Assembly: GCF_001429395.1 (NCBI RefSeq)
Contig: NZ_LMJT01000006.1
Coordinates: 1-64,000, forward strand
DNA length: 64,000 nt
Source: Allobosea sp. Root381
GTDB taxonomy: Bacteria > Pseudomonadota > Alphaproteobacteria > Rhizobiales > Beijerinckiaceae
Direction of reading: 5' to 3'
Shown: positions 30,533 through 39,437 of the stretch, in pieces
Numbering within the stretch: position 1 is the first letter of the stretch
How the letters are laid out: each line of letters opens with the position of its first letter
Position numbers and translations under genes: made by a program
Notes under the pieces: model-generated
The model's database searches: none
Seen by the model: only the letters and a program-made list of their open reading frames with translations
What the model was told of the DNA's origin: nothing

Positions 30533-32326
30533 ATGTCCCGACTCGATTCAACCGGGCGGCGCGAGCCGTTCCGGGCCGTTCTCGGCTTCACATTCAACCA
30601 TTGGGCGCGCCAGCCCGGGCAGGTCGCCTGGGTCTCGGGCGTGACCATCGCCGGCACGCTGGCGGAGCTGTTCACCCCGCTCTATGCCGGCCGCCTCGTC
30701 GATGCCGTGGCGAGCGGCACCGGTGCGGCCGATGCGGCGCTATGGGCGCTCGGCGCCATGATGGTGCTCGCCGCCATCACCGTGCTCGGGCGGCATTTCG
30801 CCTATGTCGGGCTGACGACCATGACGCTGCGGACCATGAGCGACGTGGCGCAGGAATCCTTCGCGCGGCTGCAGCGCTTCTCGACCGACTGGCACGCCAA
30901 CAACTTCGCCGGCTCGACGGTGCGCAAGATCACGCGCGGCATGTGGGCGCTCGACCTCCTGACCGACACGATCCTGATCGCGCTGCTGCCCTCGCTCGTC
31001 ATCCTGCTCGGCATGACGGTGCTGCTCGCCTGGCACTGGCCGGTGATGGGGCTCGTCGTCGCGGTGGGGGCGTTCGTCTATATCGGGCTGACGCTCGGGC
31101 TGTCGCTGCGCTTCGTCGCACCGGCGGCGCGGCTGGGCAACGCCTGGGATACCCGTCTCGGCGGCTCGCTGGCCGACGCGATCACCTGCAACCCGGTGGT
31201 GAAGGCCTATGGCGCCGAGGCGCGCGAGGATCGCCGCCTTGCGACCGTCATGGCGAAATGGAGCCTGCGCACGCGCCGCGCCTGGCTGCGGGGCACCTGG
31301 TCGGGTACCGGCCAGCTCGTGGTGCTGCTGGCGCTGCGCGCGGCGGTGATCGGCCTTGTGATCTGGCTGTGGCTGAAGGGCCAGGCGAGTGCGGGCGACG
31401 TCGCTTTCGTGCTGACGGCCTATGCGGTGGTGCATGGCTATCTGCGCGATGTCGGCCAGCACGTGCATAACCTGCAGCGCTCGGTCAACGACATGGAGGA
31501 GCTCGTCGCGATGCACGATCTTCCCTATGGCGTGCCGGACCGGACGGGCGCTGTCGCGATGGGCGTGACGGCGGGCGAGATCGCCTTCGAGAACGTCACC
31601 TTCCACTATGGCAGCCATCACGAGCCGCTCTATCGCGACTTCTCGCTGACCATCCAGGGCGGCGAGAAGGTCGGGCTCGTCGGGCGCTCGGGCTCGGGCA
31701 AGACCACCTTCGTCAAGCTGGTGCAGCGGCTCTACGACCTCACCGCGGGTCGCATCGCCATCGACGGGCAGGACATCGCCGAGGTGACGCAGGAGAGCCT
31801 GCGCCGGCAGATCGCCATCGTGCAGCAGGAGCCCGTGCTGTTCCACCGCTCGCTGGCGGAGAACATCGCCTATGGCCGCCCCGGCGCCTCGCTCGCCCAG
31901 ATCGAGCAGGCGGCGATGCTCGCCAACGCGCATGACTTCATCGTGCGGCTGCCGAAGGGCTACGCGACGATGGTCGGCGAGCGCGGCGTCAAGCTCTCGG
32001 GTGGCGAGCGCCAGCGCGTAGCGATCGCGCGCGCCTTCCTTGCCGATGCGCCGGTCCTGATCCTGGATGAGGCGACCTCCAGCCTCGATTCGGAATCGGA
32101 GGCGCTGATCCAGGAGGCGATGGAGCGGCTGATGGAAGGCCGCACCACCATCGTGATCGCGCACCGGCTCTCGACGGTCCGGGCGATGGACCGGATCCTC
32201 GTCTTTGACCGGGGCCGGGTGGTGGAGGAGGGGCCGCACGAGGCGCTGCTCGGCGTCGAGGGCGGCGCCTATCGGGCGCTGTTCGAGAAGCAGGTCAGCG
32301 AGCTCGCCAAAGGGCTCGCGGTGTGA
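30533..32326 (+). CDS. ABC exporter, fused membrane and ATPase domains
   Basis: A 597-residue half-transporter. The exporter-type membrane domain with six helices spans about 25-320, beginning VSGVTIAGTLAELFTPLYAG. The ATPase domain follows from about 350, with Walker A GRSGSGKTT, signature LSGGERQR, Walker B VLILDEATSSLDSESE and H-loop IAHRLST. It should act as a homodimer in the inner membrane. The substrate is unknown; lipid, drug or peptide exporters share this layout. It is convergent with the downstream gene across a perfect hairpin. Confidence 0.92.
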   Translation: MSRLDSTGRREPFRAVLGFTFNHWARQPGQVAWVSGVTIAGTLAELFTPLYAGRLVDAVASGTGAADAALWALGAMMVLAAITVLGRHFAYVGLTTMTLRTMSDVAQESFARLQRFSTDWHANNFAGSTVRKITRGMWALDLLTDTILIALLPSLVILLGMTVLLAWHWPVMGLVVAVGAFVYIGLTLGLSLRFVAPAARLGNAWDTRLGGSLADAITCNPVVKAYGAEAREDRRLATVMAKWSLRTRRAWLRGTWSGTGQLVVLLALRAAVIGLVIWLWLKGQASAGDVAFVLTAYAVVHGYLRDVGQHVHNLQRSVNDMEELVAMHDLPYGVPDRTGAVAMGVTAGEIAFENVTFHYGSHHEPLYRDFSLTIQGGEKVGLVGRSGSGKTTFVKLVQRLYDLTAGRIAIDGQDIAEVTQESLRRQIAIVQQEPVLFHRSLAENIAYGRPGASLAQIEQAAMLANAHDFIVRLPKGYATMVGERGVKLSGGERQRVAIARAFLADAPVLILDEATSSLDSESEALIQEAMERLMEGRTTIVIAHRLSTVRAMDRILVFDRGRVVEEGPHEALLGVEGGAYRALFEKQVSELAKGLAV

Positions 32327-32331
32327 ACGGT

Positions 32332-32366
32332 GCCGTCATGCTCGGGCCAAGCCCGAGCATGACGGC
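32332..32366. repeat. Perfect 16-bp stem-loop between convergent genes
   Basis: CCGTCATGCTCGGGC (32333-32347) and GCCCGAGCATGACGG (32351-32365) pair around CAA, with one further G-C pair at the base. It has no T-run on either side. The GTCATGCTCGGGC arm recurs at 61491, so it belongs to a dispersed family, and it may protect the 3' ends of both convergent mRNAs. Confidence 0.75.
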
Positions 32367-32375
32367 CTTCGGCTC

Positions 32376-32891
32376 TCACTTCGGCGCCAGCGCGCGGGGC
32401 CGCACGCCCTTCACCGGCCCAGGCGGCAGGTCGCTTGGCTCATGATCCAGCGACCTCACATCCAGATTCGGCTTGCTCAGGAATCGATTCAGGCCGCTGA
32501 CGTAACTCTCTGGCAGGCCGAACTCTTTCGCTCCGGCGATGACCGTCTCCATATAGCCGGGCTTCGGCTTTCCGGGATCGGCCGAGCGGCCGATATAGAT
32601 CAGCGCGCGCTTGGCTCCGCCGGGCACGATCACCGGCTGATTGATCTTCACATAGAGCCCGCTCGCCAGCTCCTCGAACTTGTCGAGCGTGCGGATGTCG
32701 CCGAGCGAGCAATCCCAGAGCACGCCATGGACCTCCTCGCGCGGGTCGCGGATGGCGGAGGCGTAGCCGTCGCGTGTGACGATGAAGCGGTGGCGCGGCA
32801 GGCGCGCGAGGCCGAGCGCGCGCGAGTTGGGACAGCGCTGGGCCATGCCGGCGCGGTCCATGTTAAGGCCGTAGGCGAAGTAGAGGGGCAT
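32376..32891 (-). CDS. Gamma-glutamylcyclotransferase-like protein
   Basis: A 171-residue protein from ATG 32891 with YFAYGLNMD at the N-terminus, the substrate loop of the GGCT/AIG2 fold. The likely catalytic glutamate lies in DKFEELASGLYVK. Also typical are HGVLWDCSLGDIRTLD and ALIYIGRS. Such enzymes release 5-oxoproline from gamma-glutamyl compounds; the exact substrate is not visible. A TTG two codons upstream is in frame but less likely as a start. Confidence 0.85.
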   Translation of the reverse strand: MPLYFAYGLNMDRAGMAQRCPNSRALGLARLPRHRFIVTRDGYASAIRDPREEVHGVLWDCSLGDIRTLDKFEELASGLYVKINQPVIVPGGAKRALIYIGRSADPGKPKPGYMETVIAGAKEFGLPESYVSGLNRFLSKPNLDVRSLDHEPSDLPPGPVKGVRPRALAPK

Positions 32892-32911
32892 TGGCAAAAA
32901 CGTCTGAATCA

Positions 32912-33066
32912 GAGGGGTTCGGGAACCCCTCTCCCGGATGGGAGAGGGGCAAGGGTGAGGGACCGCCGCTATTCGTCAAGCCGTGACGGAGACGTTGCGC
33001 CATTTTGCTGCAACGGCAGGCCCTCATCCGGCCCTCCGGACCACCTTCTCCCATTCGGGAGAAGGA
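32912..33066. repeat. Compound palindromic repeat between GGCT-like gene and ivd
   Basis: Three inverted repeats lie in this 200-nt gap: AGGGGTTC/GAACCCCT (32913-32930), CTCTCCC/GGGAGAG around GGAT (32929-32946), and CCTTCTCCC/GGGAGAAGG around ATTC (33044-33065). With AAGGGTGAGGG and CCCTCATCC segments between them, this matches a common intergenic repeat of alphaproteobacteria. Confidence 0.7.
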
Positions 33067-33091
33067 AGAAAGGCGTTGCGGCTGCCTCGTC

Positions 33092-34264
33092 CTACTTCGT
33101 CTTCTGGAACAATTCCCGCCCGATCAGCATGCGCCGGATTTCGCTGGTTCCGGCGCCGATCTCGTAGAGTTTGGCGTCGCGCAGCAGGCGGCCGGTCGGA
33201 TAGTCGTTGATGTAGCCGTTGCCGCCGAGCAGCTGGATCGCGTCCAGCGCGATCTGCGTCGCCTTCTCGGCCGAGATCAGGATGGCGCCGGCAGCGTCCT
33301 CGCGGGTGGTTTCGCCGCGGTCGCAGGCTTTCGCAACGGCATACACATAGGCCTTGCAGGCGTTCATCATCACATACATGTCGGCGAGCTTGCCCTGGAC
33401 GAGCTGGAACTGGCCGATCGACTGGCCGAACTGCTTGCGCTCGTGGACATAGGGCATGACCACGTCCAGCGCCGCCTGCATGATGCCGAGCGGGCCGGCC
33501 GAGAGCACGACGCGCTCATAGTCGAGGCCCGACATCAGCACGTTGACGCCGCGCCCGACTGAGCCGAGCACATTCTCCTCGGGAACCTCGCAGTCCTCGA
33601 AGACGAGTTCGCAGGTGTCCGAGCCGCGCATGCCGAGCTTGTCGAGCTTCTGATGGGTCGAGAAGCCCTTCATGCCCTTCTCGATCAGGAAGGCGGTGAT
33701 GCCCTTCGAGCCGGCGGCCGGATCAGTCTTGGCGTAGACCACCAGCGTCTCGGCGATCGGCCCGTTGGTGATCCACATCTTGTTGCCGGTGAGGACGTAG
33801 CGGTCGCCCTTCTTCTCGGCGCGCGTCTTCATCGACACGACGTCGGAGCCGGCTGATGGCTCGGACATGGCGAGCGCGCCGACATGCTCGCCCGAGATCA
33901 GCTTGGGCAGGTACTTCGCCTTCTGCGCGGCGTTGCCGTTGCGGGCGATCTGGTTGACGCAGAGATTGGAATGGGCGCCGTAGGAGAGGCCGACCGAGGC
34001 CGAGGCCCGCGAAACCTCCTCGATCGCCACGACATGCTCGAGATAGCCGAGCCCGGCGCCGCCATCCTCCTCCTTGACGGTGATGCCGTGCAGGCCGAGC
34101 GTGCCCATCTGCGGCCAGAGATCGTGCGGGAACTGGTTGCTGCGGTCGATCTCCTCGGCGCGCGGCGCGATCTTCTCCTGCGCGAAGGCATGGACGGTGT
34201 CGCGGATGGCGTCGGCGGTTTCGCCGAGGTCGAAATTGAAGGGGCGGGGCGCGTTGGCGAGCAT
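33092..34264 (-). CDS. ivd: Isovaleryl-CoA dehydrogenase
   Basis: This FAD enzyme oxidises isovaleryl-CoA to 3-methylcrotonyl-CoA in leucine degradation, passing electrons to ETF. It has 390 residues in the acyl-CoA dehydrogenase fold. [16 protein letters not shown] and WITNGP bind FAD and substrate, and [20 protein letters not shown] is the C-terminal signature. The catalytic base is E250 in [10 protein letters not shown], the position used by isovaleryl-CoA dehydrogenases rather than the late Glu of most paralogues. mccB and mccA, encoding the next step, lie 7 and 12 kb away. Confidence 0.92.
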   Translation of the reverse strand: MLANAPRPFNFDLGETADAIRDTVHAFAQEKIAPRAEEIDRSNQFPHDLWPQMGTLGLHGITVKEEDGGAGLGYLEHVVAIEEVSRASASVGLSYGAHSNLCVNQIARNGNAAQKAKYLPKLISGEHVGALAMSEPSAGSDVVSMKTRAEKKGDRYVLTGNKMWITNGPIAETLVVYAKTDPAAGSKGITAFLIEKGMKGFSTHQKLDKLGMRGSDTCELVFEDCEVPEENVLGSVGRGVNVLMSGLDYERVVLSAGPLGIMQAALDVVMPYVHERKQFGQSIGQFQLVQGKLADMYVMMNACKAYVYAVAKACDRGETTREDAAGAILISAEKATQIALDAIQLLGGNGYINDYPTGRLLRDAKLYEIGAGTSEIRRMLIGRELFQKTK

Positions 34265-34379
34265 GGTGAACCTCCCGGCTGGCCGCGAGCGGGCGCGGCG
34301 TTTTCCTGAGTTATAGCGTGGAAAGACGGCGAGTCAGTGCGCGCGGCTGCGCAGGTCGGTTTGGCGTCCGAGCCCATTT

Positions 34380-34472
34380 CGTCATGGTCGGGCTTGTCCC
34401 GACCATCCACGTCTTCTTTCGGCGAGGGCTGTGTTCAGGACGTGGTTGCTCGCCACAGGGGCGAGCATGACG
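34380..34472. repeat. Dispersed palindromic repeat upstream of ivd
   Basis: The element is bounded by CGTCATG (34380) and CATGACG (ending 34472). It contains ATGGTCGGG/CCCGACCAT around CTTGT and TGCTCGCC/GGGCGAGCA around ACA. The 231-nt gap between ivd and the ZntB-like gene holds this repeat and no coding sequence that I can support. Confidence 0.65.
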
Positions 34473-34495
34473 GGAGAATGAGCCGGTGCGCAGAC

Positions 34496-35494
34496 CTATT
34501 TCCCGATCACGCCGCGTCGCCGTAGCAGGATCAGCGTCATCGTCGCGGCGCTGACGCAGGCCAGCGTCACGAAGCCGGCGCCGAGATCGGTCTCGACCCA
34601 GGGCAGGCCCTTTACATTGATGCCGAAGAGCCCGGTGATGAAGGTCGCGGGCAGGAACAGGGCGGTCAGGATCGAGAGCGTGTAGAGTTGGCGGTTGGTC
34701 TGGCTGGCCGAGCGGGCCGCCATCTCGTCCTGCAGCAGGCGGGCGCGATCCTGCACCGACTGGACGTCGGCATGCGGCCCGTCGATCCGCTGCAGCAGGC
34801 GGCCGGCGCAGGCCCGCATCGCATCGGGTGCGCCCCGGCCCGAGCTGCCGTCCGAGAAGCGGCGCAGCAGCAGGTGCTGCCCGCCGAGTTGCCGGTGCAG
34901 GCGGACCGCCGTGCGCCGGATCGCGCCGATGCGGCTCGGCGCGCCCTCGAAGCTGTCGGAGAGCACGAGGTCCTCGACGCTGTCGGTCAAGTCCATCAGC
35001 CGCACCACGGCGTCGGTGACGTCGTCGATGATGAATTCGACGAGGAGCTCGAAGAGATCGGCCGTGCTGGCCACCGTCTCGCCGCGGTCGAGCGTCTCGG
35101 CCACCAGCCTCGTCGAGCGCATCGCCTCGCGCCGTCCGGTGATGACGAAGCGTTCGGCGACGATCCAGTAGAGCGCGCCGACCTCGCCGGAGTTGCGGTC
35201 GACGTCGCGGATCAGGTCATGCGACACGCCCCAGACCAGCCCGGCCGAATGGTCGAGCCGCTGATGCGGCTCCGTCGAGAGGAAGACCTCCTCGGCGGTC
35301 GGCGAGAGCAGCCGCGCTTGCTGGCCGATCCAGGCCTTGGTGTGGTTATGGACGAGATCGAGATGCAGCCAGACGAAACCCTCCTGCGGCGGCAGGGTCG
35401 GAATTTCGCCGCGCGGGACCAGGGAAGGGCTGCCAGCTGCATCGAATCGGTAGGCCCAGACGATGCCGGCTCGCGACTGCTCGTCAGGCCGCAT
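34496..35494 (-). CDS. CorA-family metal transporter, ZntB-like
   Basis: A 332-residue protein of the CorA superfamily. A large cytosolic N-terminal domain is followed by two C-terminal membrane helices (LYTLSILTALFLPATFITGLFG and FVTLACVSAATMTLIL). The loop motif is GIN (FGINVKGLPW) rather than the GMN of CorA, as in ZntB zinc transporters. Transport of zinc or another divalent ion is therefore more likely than classical CorA magnesium uptake, but selectivity cannot be read from the sequence. Confidence 0.88.
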   Translation of the reverse strand: MRPDEQSRAGIVWAYRFDAAGSPSLVPRGEIPTLPPQEGFVWLHLDLVHNHTKAWIGQQARLLSPTAEEVFLSTEPHQRLDHSAGLVWGVSHDLIRDVDRNSGEVGALYWIVAERFVITGRREAMRSTRLVAETLDRGETVASTADLFELLVEFIIDDVTDAVVRLMDLTDSVEDLVLSDSFEGAPSRIGAIRRTAVRLHRQLGGQHLLLRRFSDGSSGRGAPDAMRACAGRLLQRIDGPHADVQSVQDRARLLQDEMAARSASQTNRQLYTLSILTALFLPATFITGLFGINVKGLPWVETDLGAGFVTLACVSAATMTLILLRRRGVIGK

Positions 35495-35616
35495 GGCGAT
35501 GGTCGAGGGCTTCGATGGTCGAGGTCATGGGCTGCGCGCCGGGAGAAACGAGGGACGGGCGCGAGCCCTGCGCGCCGCGCCTGACAGTTTCATGACAAGG
35601 CAGCCGGCCGCTCGCC

Positions 35617-36546
35617 TCAGTTGCGCGCCTCGGCGGTGCGCGACGGCACGCGCGCAGGCGGGCGCGGCGGCGCTCCGGCGCGGCTTCCGGCAACGCGGGC
35701 GGGCGGCGTCGGCAGGACGCCGGGGCGGGCGACCTGGATCTTCGGCTCGCCGCCGCGCCAGCTGCGCGTGCCGATGTCGAAGCGACCATCGCGCCAGGCC
35801 GCGAATTCGCGCTCGGTGCCGTAGAAGGCGTTGCGATCGACGTCGCCGGTGATGCCCGGCACCCGGCCGGTCGTGGTGAACTGCCAGAATTCCCATTTGG
35901 TGCGGTTGTAACGGTGCTTCAGCGGTGCCGCCGTCGAGCGGAGCCAATAGGGATAGTTGTTGAATTCGCCCTCGAGGATGTCCTCGTGGAAATTGATGTC
36001 GGTGTAGATGATCGGCTTCTTGCCGGTGTGCTCTTCCAGCGCGGCGAGCATGATGCGCATCTTCTCGAGCGCGTCTTCGCGCGAGACCTTGCGGGTGCAT
36101 TGCGAGCCGTTCTGCCATTCGACGTCGAGCACCGGCGGCAACGCGTCCCGGTCGCGCGGGATGTGGCGCTTCATCCAGCGCACCTGGTCCCTGGCGGGGC
36201 GGCACCACCAGACGAAGTGATAGGCGCCGCGCGCGACGCCGTGTCGCTTGGCCTCGGCCCAGTTGCGGCGGAAATTCGGGTCGAGATGGTCGCCGCCCTC
36301 GGTCGCCTTGATGAAGGCGAAGCGGGTGCCGGCGTCCTTGACGCGGGCCCAGTCGATCTCGCCTTGCCAGCGCGAGACGTCGATGCCGTGGATGGTGCGC
36401 AGCCGTGCCTCGCGGACGCCGTGATGCGGCTTGGCGTCGCTCTTCTTGGGATAGTGGGGCCCGGCCGTCGCGGCGAGGGGGGAGAGCAGGACCGCCAACA
36501 GCATCGCGGCGGCGCTGCGCGCCCAGATCGTCGTTCGAACCGGCAT
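35617..36546 (-). CDS. GH25 muramidase, exported (copy 2)
   Basis: A 309-residue glycoside hydrolase family 25 protein, the family of Chalaropsis-type lysozymes cutting peptidoglycan glycan strands. A signal peptide ends near residue 28 (SPLAATAG). Motifs are IHGIDVSRWQGEIDW, FAFIKATEGGDHLDP, the catalytic-site PVLDVEW and WEFWQFTTTGRVPGI. A Pro/Ala/Arg-rich tail of about 45 residues follows the domain. GGAGGG lies 6 nt before ATG 36546. The neighbouring gene upstream is a close paralogue. Confidence 0.92.
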   Translation of the reverse strand: MPVRTTIWARSAAAMLLAVLLSPLAATAGPHYPKKSDAKPHHGVREARLRTIHGIDVSRWQGEIDWARVKDAGTRFAFIKATEGGDHLDPNFRRNWAEAKRHGVARGAYHFVWWCRPARDQVRWMKRHIPRDRDALPPVLDVEWQNGSQCTRKVSREDALEKMRIMLAALEEHTGKKPIIYTDINFHEDILEGEFNNYPYWLRSTAAPLKHRYNRTKWEFWQFTTTGRVPGITGDVDRNAFYGTEREFAAWRDGRFDIGTRSWRGGEPKIQVARPGVLPTPPARVAGSRAGAPPRPPARVPSRTAEARN

Positions 36547-36660
36547 CAAGACCCTCCATCAAGCGAAGTCAGGAGAGGCGAGCGCGGTTAAGCGAGTATT
36601 ACCTGGACGGCTCGGATTGCGCGGAAGATGGGCGGTGTGGTTAACCGCCGCAGCCGCCGG

Positions 36661-37599
36661 TCATTCGGTCTCGGCGATCTCGTCGGCCACCGGCTGGAAG
36701 GCCGAGGAGACGGGCGTCGCGCTGCCGGGCATCTGCGCCACGGCAGGCGCGCGCGGCGCCTCGCGCTCGGGGCCCGGATTGGGCGGCACGGGCCGCTCGC
36801 GGGTCCAGCGGCGCGTGCCGATGTCGAAGCGGCCGGTCATCCAGCCGACGAACTCGCCCTCGTTGCCGTAGAAGGCGTTGCGGTCGACATCGCCCTTGAT
36901 GCCGGGCACGCGGCCGGTGGTGGTGAATTGCCAGAACGCCCAGGGCCGGTTGTTGTAGCGGGTCTCGGGCAGGGCGGCGGTGGAGCGGATCCAGTAGGGA
37001 TAGTCGTTGAACTGCCCTTCTAGGACGTCCTTGTGGAAGGGGATGTCGGTGTAGATCACCGGCTTCTTGCCGGTGAGCTGCTCGAGCTCGGTCAGCATGA
37101 GGCGGATCTTCTCGCGGGCGAGCTCGGGATCGATCTTCTGCGGGCAGCTGCGCGAATGGCCGTTCCATTCGACGTCGAGCACCGGCGGCAAGGCATCCGG
37201 GTCGTTGGGAATGTGCTGCTTGAACCAGATCGCCTGCTCATGGGCCGGGCGGCACCAGTAGACGAAATGATAGGCGCCGCGCGCGACGCCTGCGCGGCGC
37301 GCGCCTTCCCAGTTGCGCTTGAAGGCGGGGTCGATGTGGTCGCCGCCCTCGGTCGCCTTCATGAAGACGAAGCGGGTGCCCGCGCCCTTGACCGCGGTCC
37401 AGTCGATCTCGCCCTGCCAGCGCGAGATGTCGATGCCGTGGATCGGGTATCTGTGCGCGTCGGCGACGCCGGGATGGGGTTTGGCGTCGCCTTTGGCCGG
37501 ATAATGGCCTTCCATGGCAACGCAGCCGCCCAGAAGGGCGAGGGCAGCGGCCAACGCGAGAAGGGCCAAGGATGAGGTTTGCATGCGGCGGGCGGTCAT
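36661..37599 (-). CDS. GH25 muramidase, predicted lipoprotein (copy 1)
   Basis: A 312-residue GH25 protein closely matching its neighbour over the catalytic domain (GIDISRWQGEIDW, FVFMKATEGGDHIDP, PVLDVEW, FWQFTTTGRVPGIKGDVDRNAFYGN). Its N-terminus differs: LALLALAAALALLGGC is a lipoprotein signal with the lipobox Leu-Gly-Gly-Cys at C26, so it should be anchored in a membrane. An ATG five codons later could also be the start. It is transcribed ahead of copy 2, 111 nt apart. The pair looks like a tandem duplication that diverged in targeting. Confidence 0.92.
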   Translation of the reverse strand: MTARRMQTSSLALLALAAALALLGGCVAMEGHYPAKGDAKPHPGVADAHRYPIHGIDISRWQGEIDWTAVKGAGTRFVFMKATEGGDHIDPAFKRNWEGARRAGVARGAYHFVYWCRPAHEQAIWFKQHIPNDPDALPPVLDVEWNGHSRSCPQKIDPELAREKIRLMLTELEQLTGKKPVIYTDIPFHKDVLEGQFNDYPYWIRSTAALPETRYNNRPWAFWQFTTTGRVPGIKGDVDRNAFYGNEGEFVGWMTGRFDIGTRRWTRERPVPPNPGPEREAPRAPAVAQMPGSATPVSSAFQPVADEIAETE

Positions 37600-37659
37600 T
37601 GCCGCAAGATTGAGGAGAAAGCTTGACGCCCGGTTTACGTTACCGGCTTTTCGCTTCCG

Positions 37660-39066
37660 TCACCCCAGACGCAGCAGCACCGTCGCGATGCCCAGGAAGG
37701 AGAAGAAGCCGATCACGTCCGTGATCGTGGTGACGAAGGTGCCGGATGCGATCGCAGGATCGACGCCGGCCTTGTCGAGCGCCAGCGGCACCGCGACGCC
37801 GGCCAGCGCCGCGACGATCAGTGTGATCAACATCGCGATGCCGATCACCGTGCCGAGCATATGATCGGCAAACCAGAAGCCCGCCACGAGCGCGGTGATC
37901 GCCGCGAAGGCGACGCCGTTCAGGAGCCCGACGATCATCTCTCGCCGAAAGAAGCGGGCCATGTTCCAGCTGCCGAGCTCGCCGGTGCCGAGCGCGCGCA
38001 CCGCGACCGTCATCGTCTGCGTTGCGGCGTTGCCGCCCTGGCTGGCGACGATCGGCGCCAGCACCGCCAGCGCGACGAGCTTCGAGAGCTGCGCCTCGAA
38101 CATAGCCATTACGGATGCACTGATGAAGGCGGCGACGAGGCTGATGAAGCGCCAGCGGAAGCGGCCGAGCGCCACGGTGCGCACCGTGTCCGAAAGCTCT
38201 TCGTCGGCATGGACGCCGCCGAGCTGCTTGACGTCATCGTCGGCTGCTTCCTCGATCACGTCGACGATGTCGTCGACCGTGATCACGCCGACGAGCCGCC
38301 CGGCATCGTCCACGACGGGCGCGGCGATGAGGTTGTAGCGCTGGAACAGGCGCGCCACCTCCTCGATGTCCTGCGTCGCCTTGACGACGCGGCTGTCGTC
38401 CTCGACCAGCTCCGCGACCGGCACCGGGCGCTTGGTGCGCAGCAATCGGTCGAGCCTGACCGTGCCGACGAAGTGATGCGCCGGGTCGGCGACGAAAATC
38501 TCGAAGAAGCGCTCCGGCATGTCGTCAGCCTCGCGCAGATAGTCGATGGTCTGGCCGACATTCCAGAAAGCCGGAACCGCCACCACCTCGCTCTGCATGC
38601 GCCGGCCGGCGCTGTCCTCGGGATAGTCAAGGCCCTGCTGCAGGGCGATGCGCTCGGCTGCCGGCAGCTTGTCGAGCACCTCGCGCTTGTCGGCTTCGTC
38701 GAGGTCCTCGAGGATGTAGACGGCGTCGTCGGTGTCGAGGTCGCGGACGCCTTCCGCCAAAGTCTCGGGCGAGAGGCCCTCGAGAATCTCCTCGCGGACC
38801 GAATCGTCGACCTCGGTCAGGGCCGTGAAGTCGAAGTCCGGCCCGAGCAGCGAGATCAGGCGCGGCCGCTCCTCCGGCTCCAGCGCTTCCAGCAGCGCGC
38901 CGAGATCGGCCTCGTGCATGTCGGCGACGACGGCACGCAGCGTCGTCAGATCCGAGAGCAGCAGCGCCTGCGAGACCTGCTCGACGAGCACGGCATCGAT
39001 GGCGCCGTCCGCGTTGCGGATCTTGCGGTCGAACGTTTCGCCCGGAGCGTTTTCGGTGTCCGTCAT
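37660..39066 (-). CDS. mgtE: Magnesium transporter MgtE
   Basis: From ATG 39066 (MTDTENAPGETFDRKI) it has 468 residues. The acidic N-terminal superhelical domain (DIHEADL-like DMHEADLGALLEALEPEERP) is followed by paired CBS domains (APVVDDAGRLVGVITVDDIVDVIEE) that sense cytosolic magnesium. Five membrane helices end the protein, with PIVASQGGNAATQTMTVAVRALGTGE, the family hallmark, and a late GVDPAIASGTFVTTITDVIGF. It imports magnesium through the inner membrane. tRNA-Leu lies upstream on the same strand. Confidence 0.95.
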   Translation of the reverse strand: MTDTENAPGETFDRKIRNADGAIDAVLVEQVSQALLLSDLTTLRAVVADMHEADLGALLEALEPEERPRLISLLGPDFDFTALTEVDDSVREEILEGLSPETLAEGVRDLDTDDAVYILEDLDEADKREVLDKLPAAERIALQQGLDYPEDSAGRRMQSEVVAVPAFWNVGQTIDYLREADDMPERFFEIFVADPAHHFVGTVRLDRLLRTKRPVPVAELVEDDSRVVKATQDIEEVARLFQRYNLIAAPVVDDAGRLVGVITVDDIVDVIEEAADDDVKQLGGVHADEELSDTVRTVALGRFRWRFISLVAAFISASVMAMFEAQLSKLVALAVLAPIVASQGGNAATQTMTVAVRALGTGELGSWNMARFFRREMIVGLLNGVAFAAITALVAGFWFADHMLGTVIGIAMLITLIVAALAGVAVPLALDKAGVDPAIASGTFVTTITDVIGFFSFLGIATVLLRLG

Positions 39067-39198
39067 GGGCCCGTTCCGCGCTTGAAGATGTCGAAGAGAT
39101 GGATTCGGCGAGGCGCCTGTGCGCCCTTGTGTCAGCGCGGCCGCCCGGTTGCAATGCAACAACGCGCGTCCGCGGCAAAAAGCCAAGCATCGCCCCAA

Positions 39199-39230
39199 AC
39201 GCAAACGGCGACCCTTTCGGATCGCCGTTC
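39199..39230 (-). terminator. Putative terminator of tRNA-Leu
   Basis: AACGGCGA (39204-39211) and TCGCCGTT (39222-39229) form an 8-bp stem that can extend inward past a mismatch. Read on the minus strand it is followed by TGCGTTTGG, a weak T-run. It lies 22 nt beyond the 3' end of the tRNA gene, where a terminator is expected. Confidence 0.5.
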
Positions 39231-39251
39231 GCGGGGCCGGAGCCCTCAAAT

Positions 39252-39336
39252 TGGTGCGGTCAAGAGGACTCGAACCTCCACGGGTCTCCCCGCTACCACC
39301 TCAAGGTAGTGCGTCTACCAATTCCGCCATGACCGC
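39252..39336 (-). tRNA. tRNA-Leu (anticodon GAG)
   Basis: On the minus strand the 85-nt gene starts GCGGTCATGGCGG. The acceptor stem GCGGTCA pairs with TGACCGC, followed by discriminator A and an encoded CCA. The anticodon arm is CTACC–TTGAGGT–GGTAG, placing GAG at positions 34-36. A class II variable arm (GCGGGGAGACCCGT region) and a GGTTCGAGTCC T-arm complete the leucine tRNA. It reads CUC and CUU codons. Confidence 0.96.
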
Positions 39337-39437
39337 AGTGTCCCGGGACCCGTCCGCTTGGTGGCGGAGAACTCCGGAGCGGCGCGGGTCTAGCAAATCG
39401 AATCCGTCGCCACAAGAGCCTTCGGAAGGAAAAGCGA

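Noticed and set aside
37861-39309. 482-codon plus-strand frame opposite mgtE, extending into tRNA-Leu
   Set aside because: It lies opposite a clear MgtE gene and runs through a tRNA, so it is not coding.
39252-39336. tRNA-Leu as an integration (att) site
   Set aside because: No integrase, direct repeat of the tRNA 3' end or compositional change is seen on either side.
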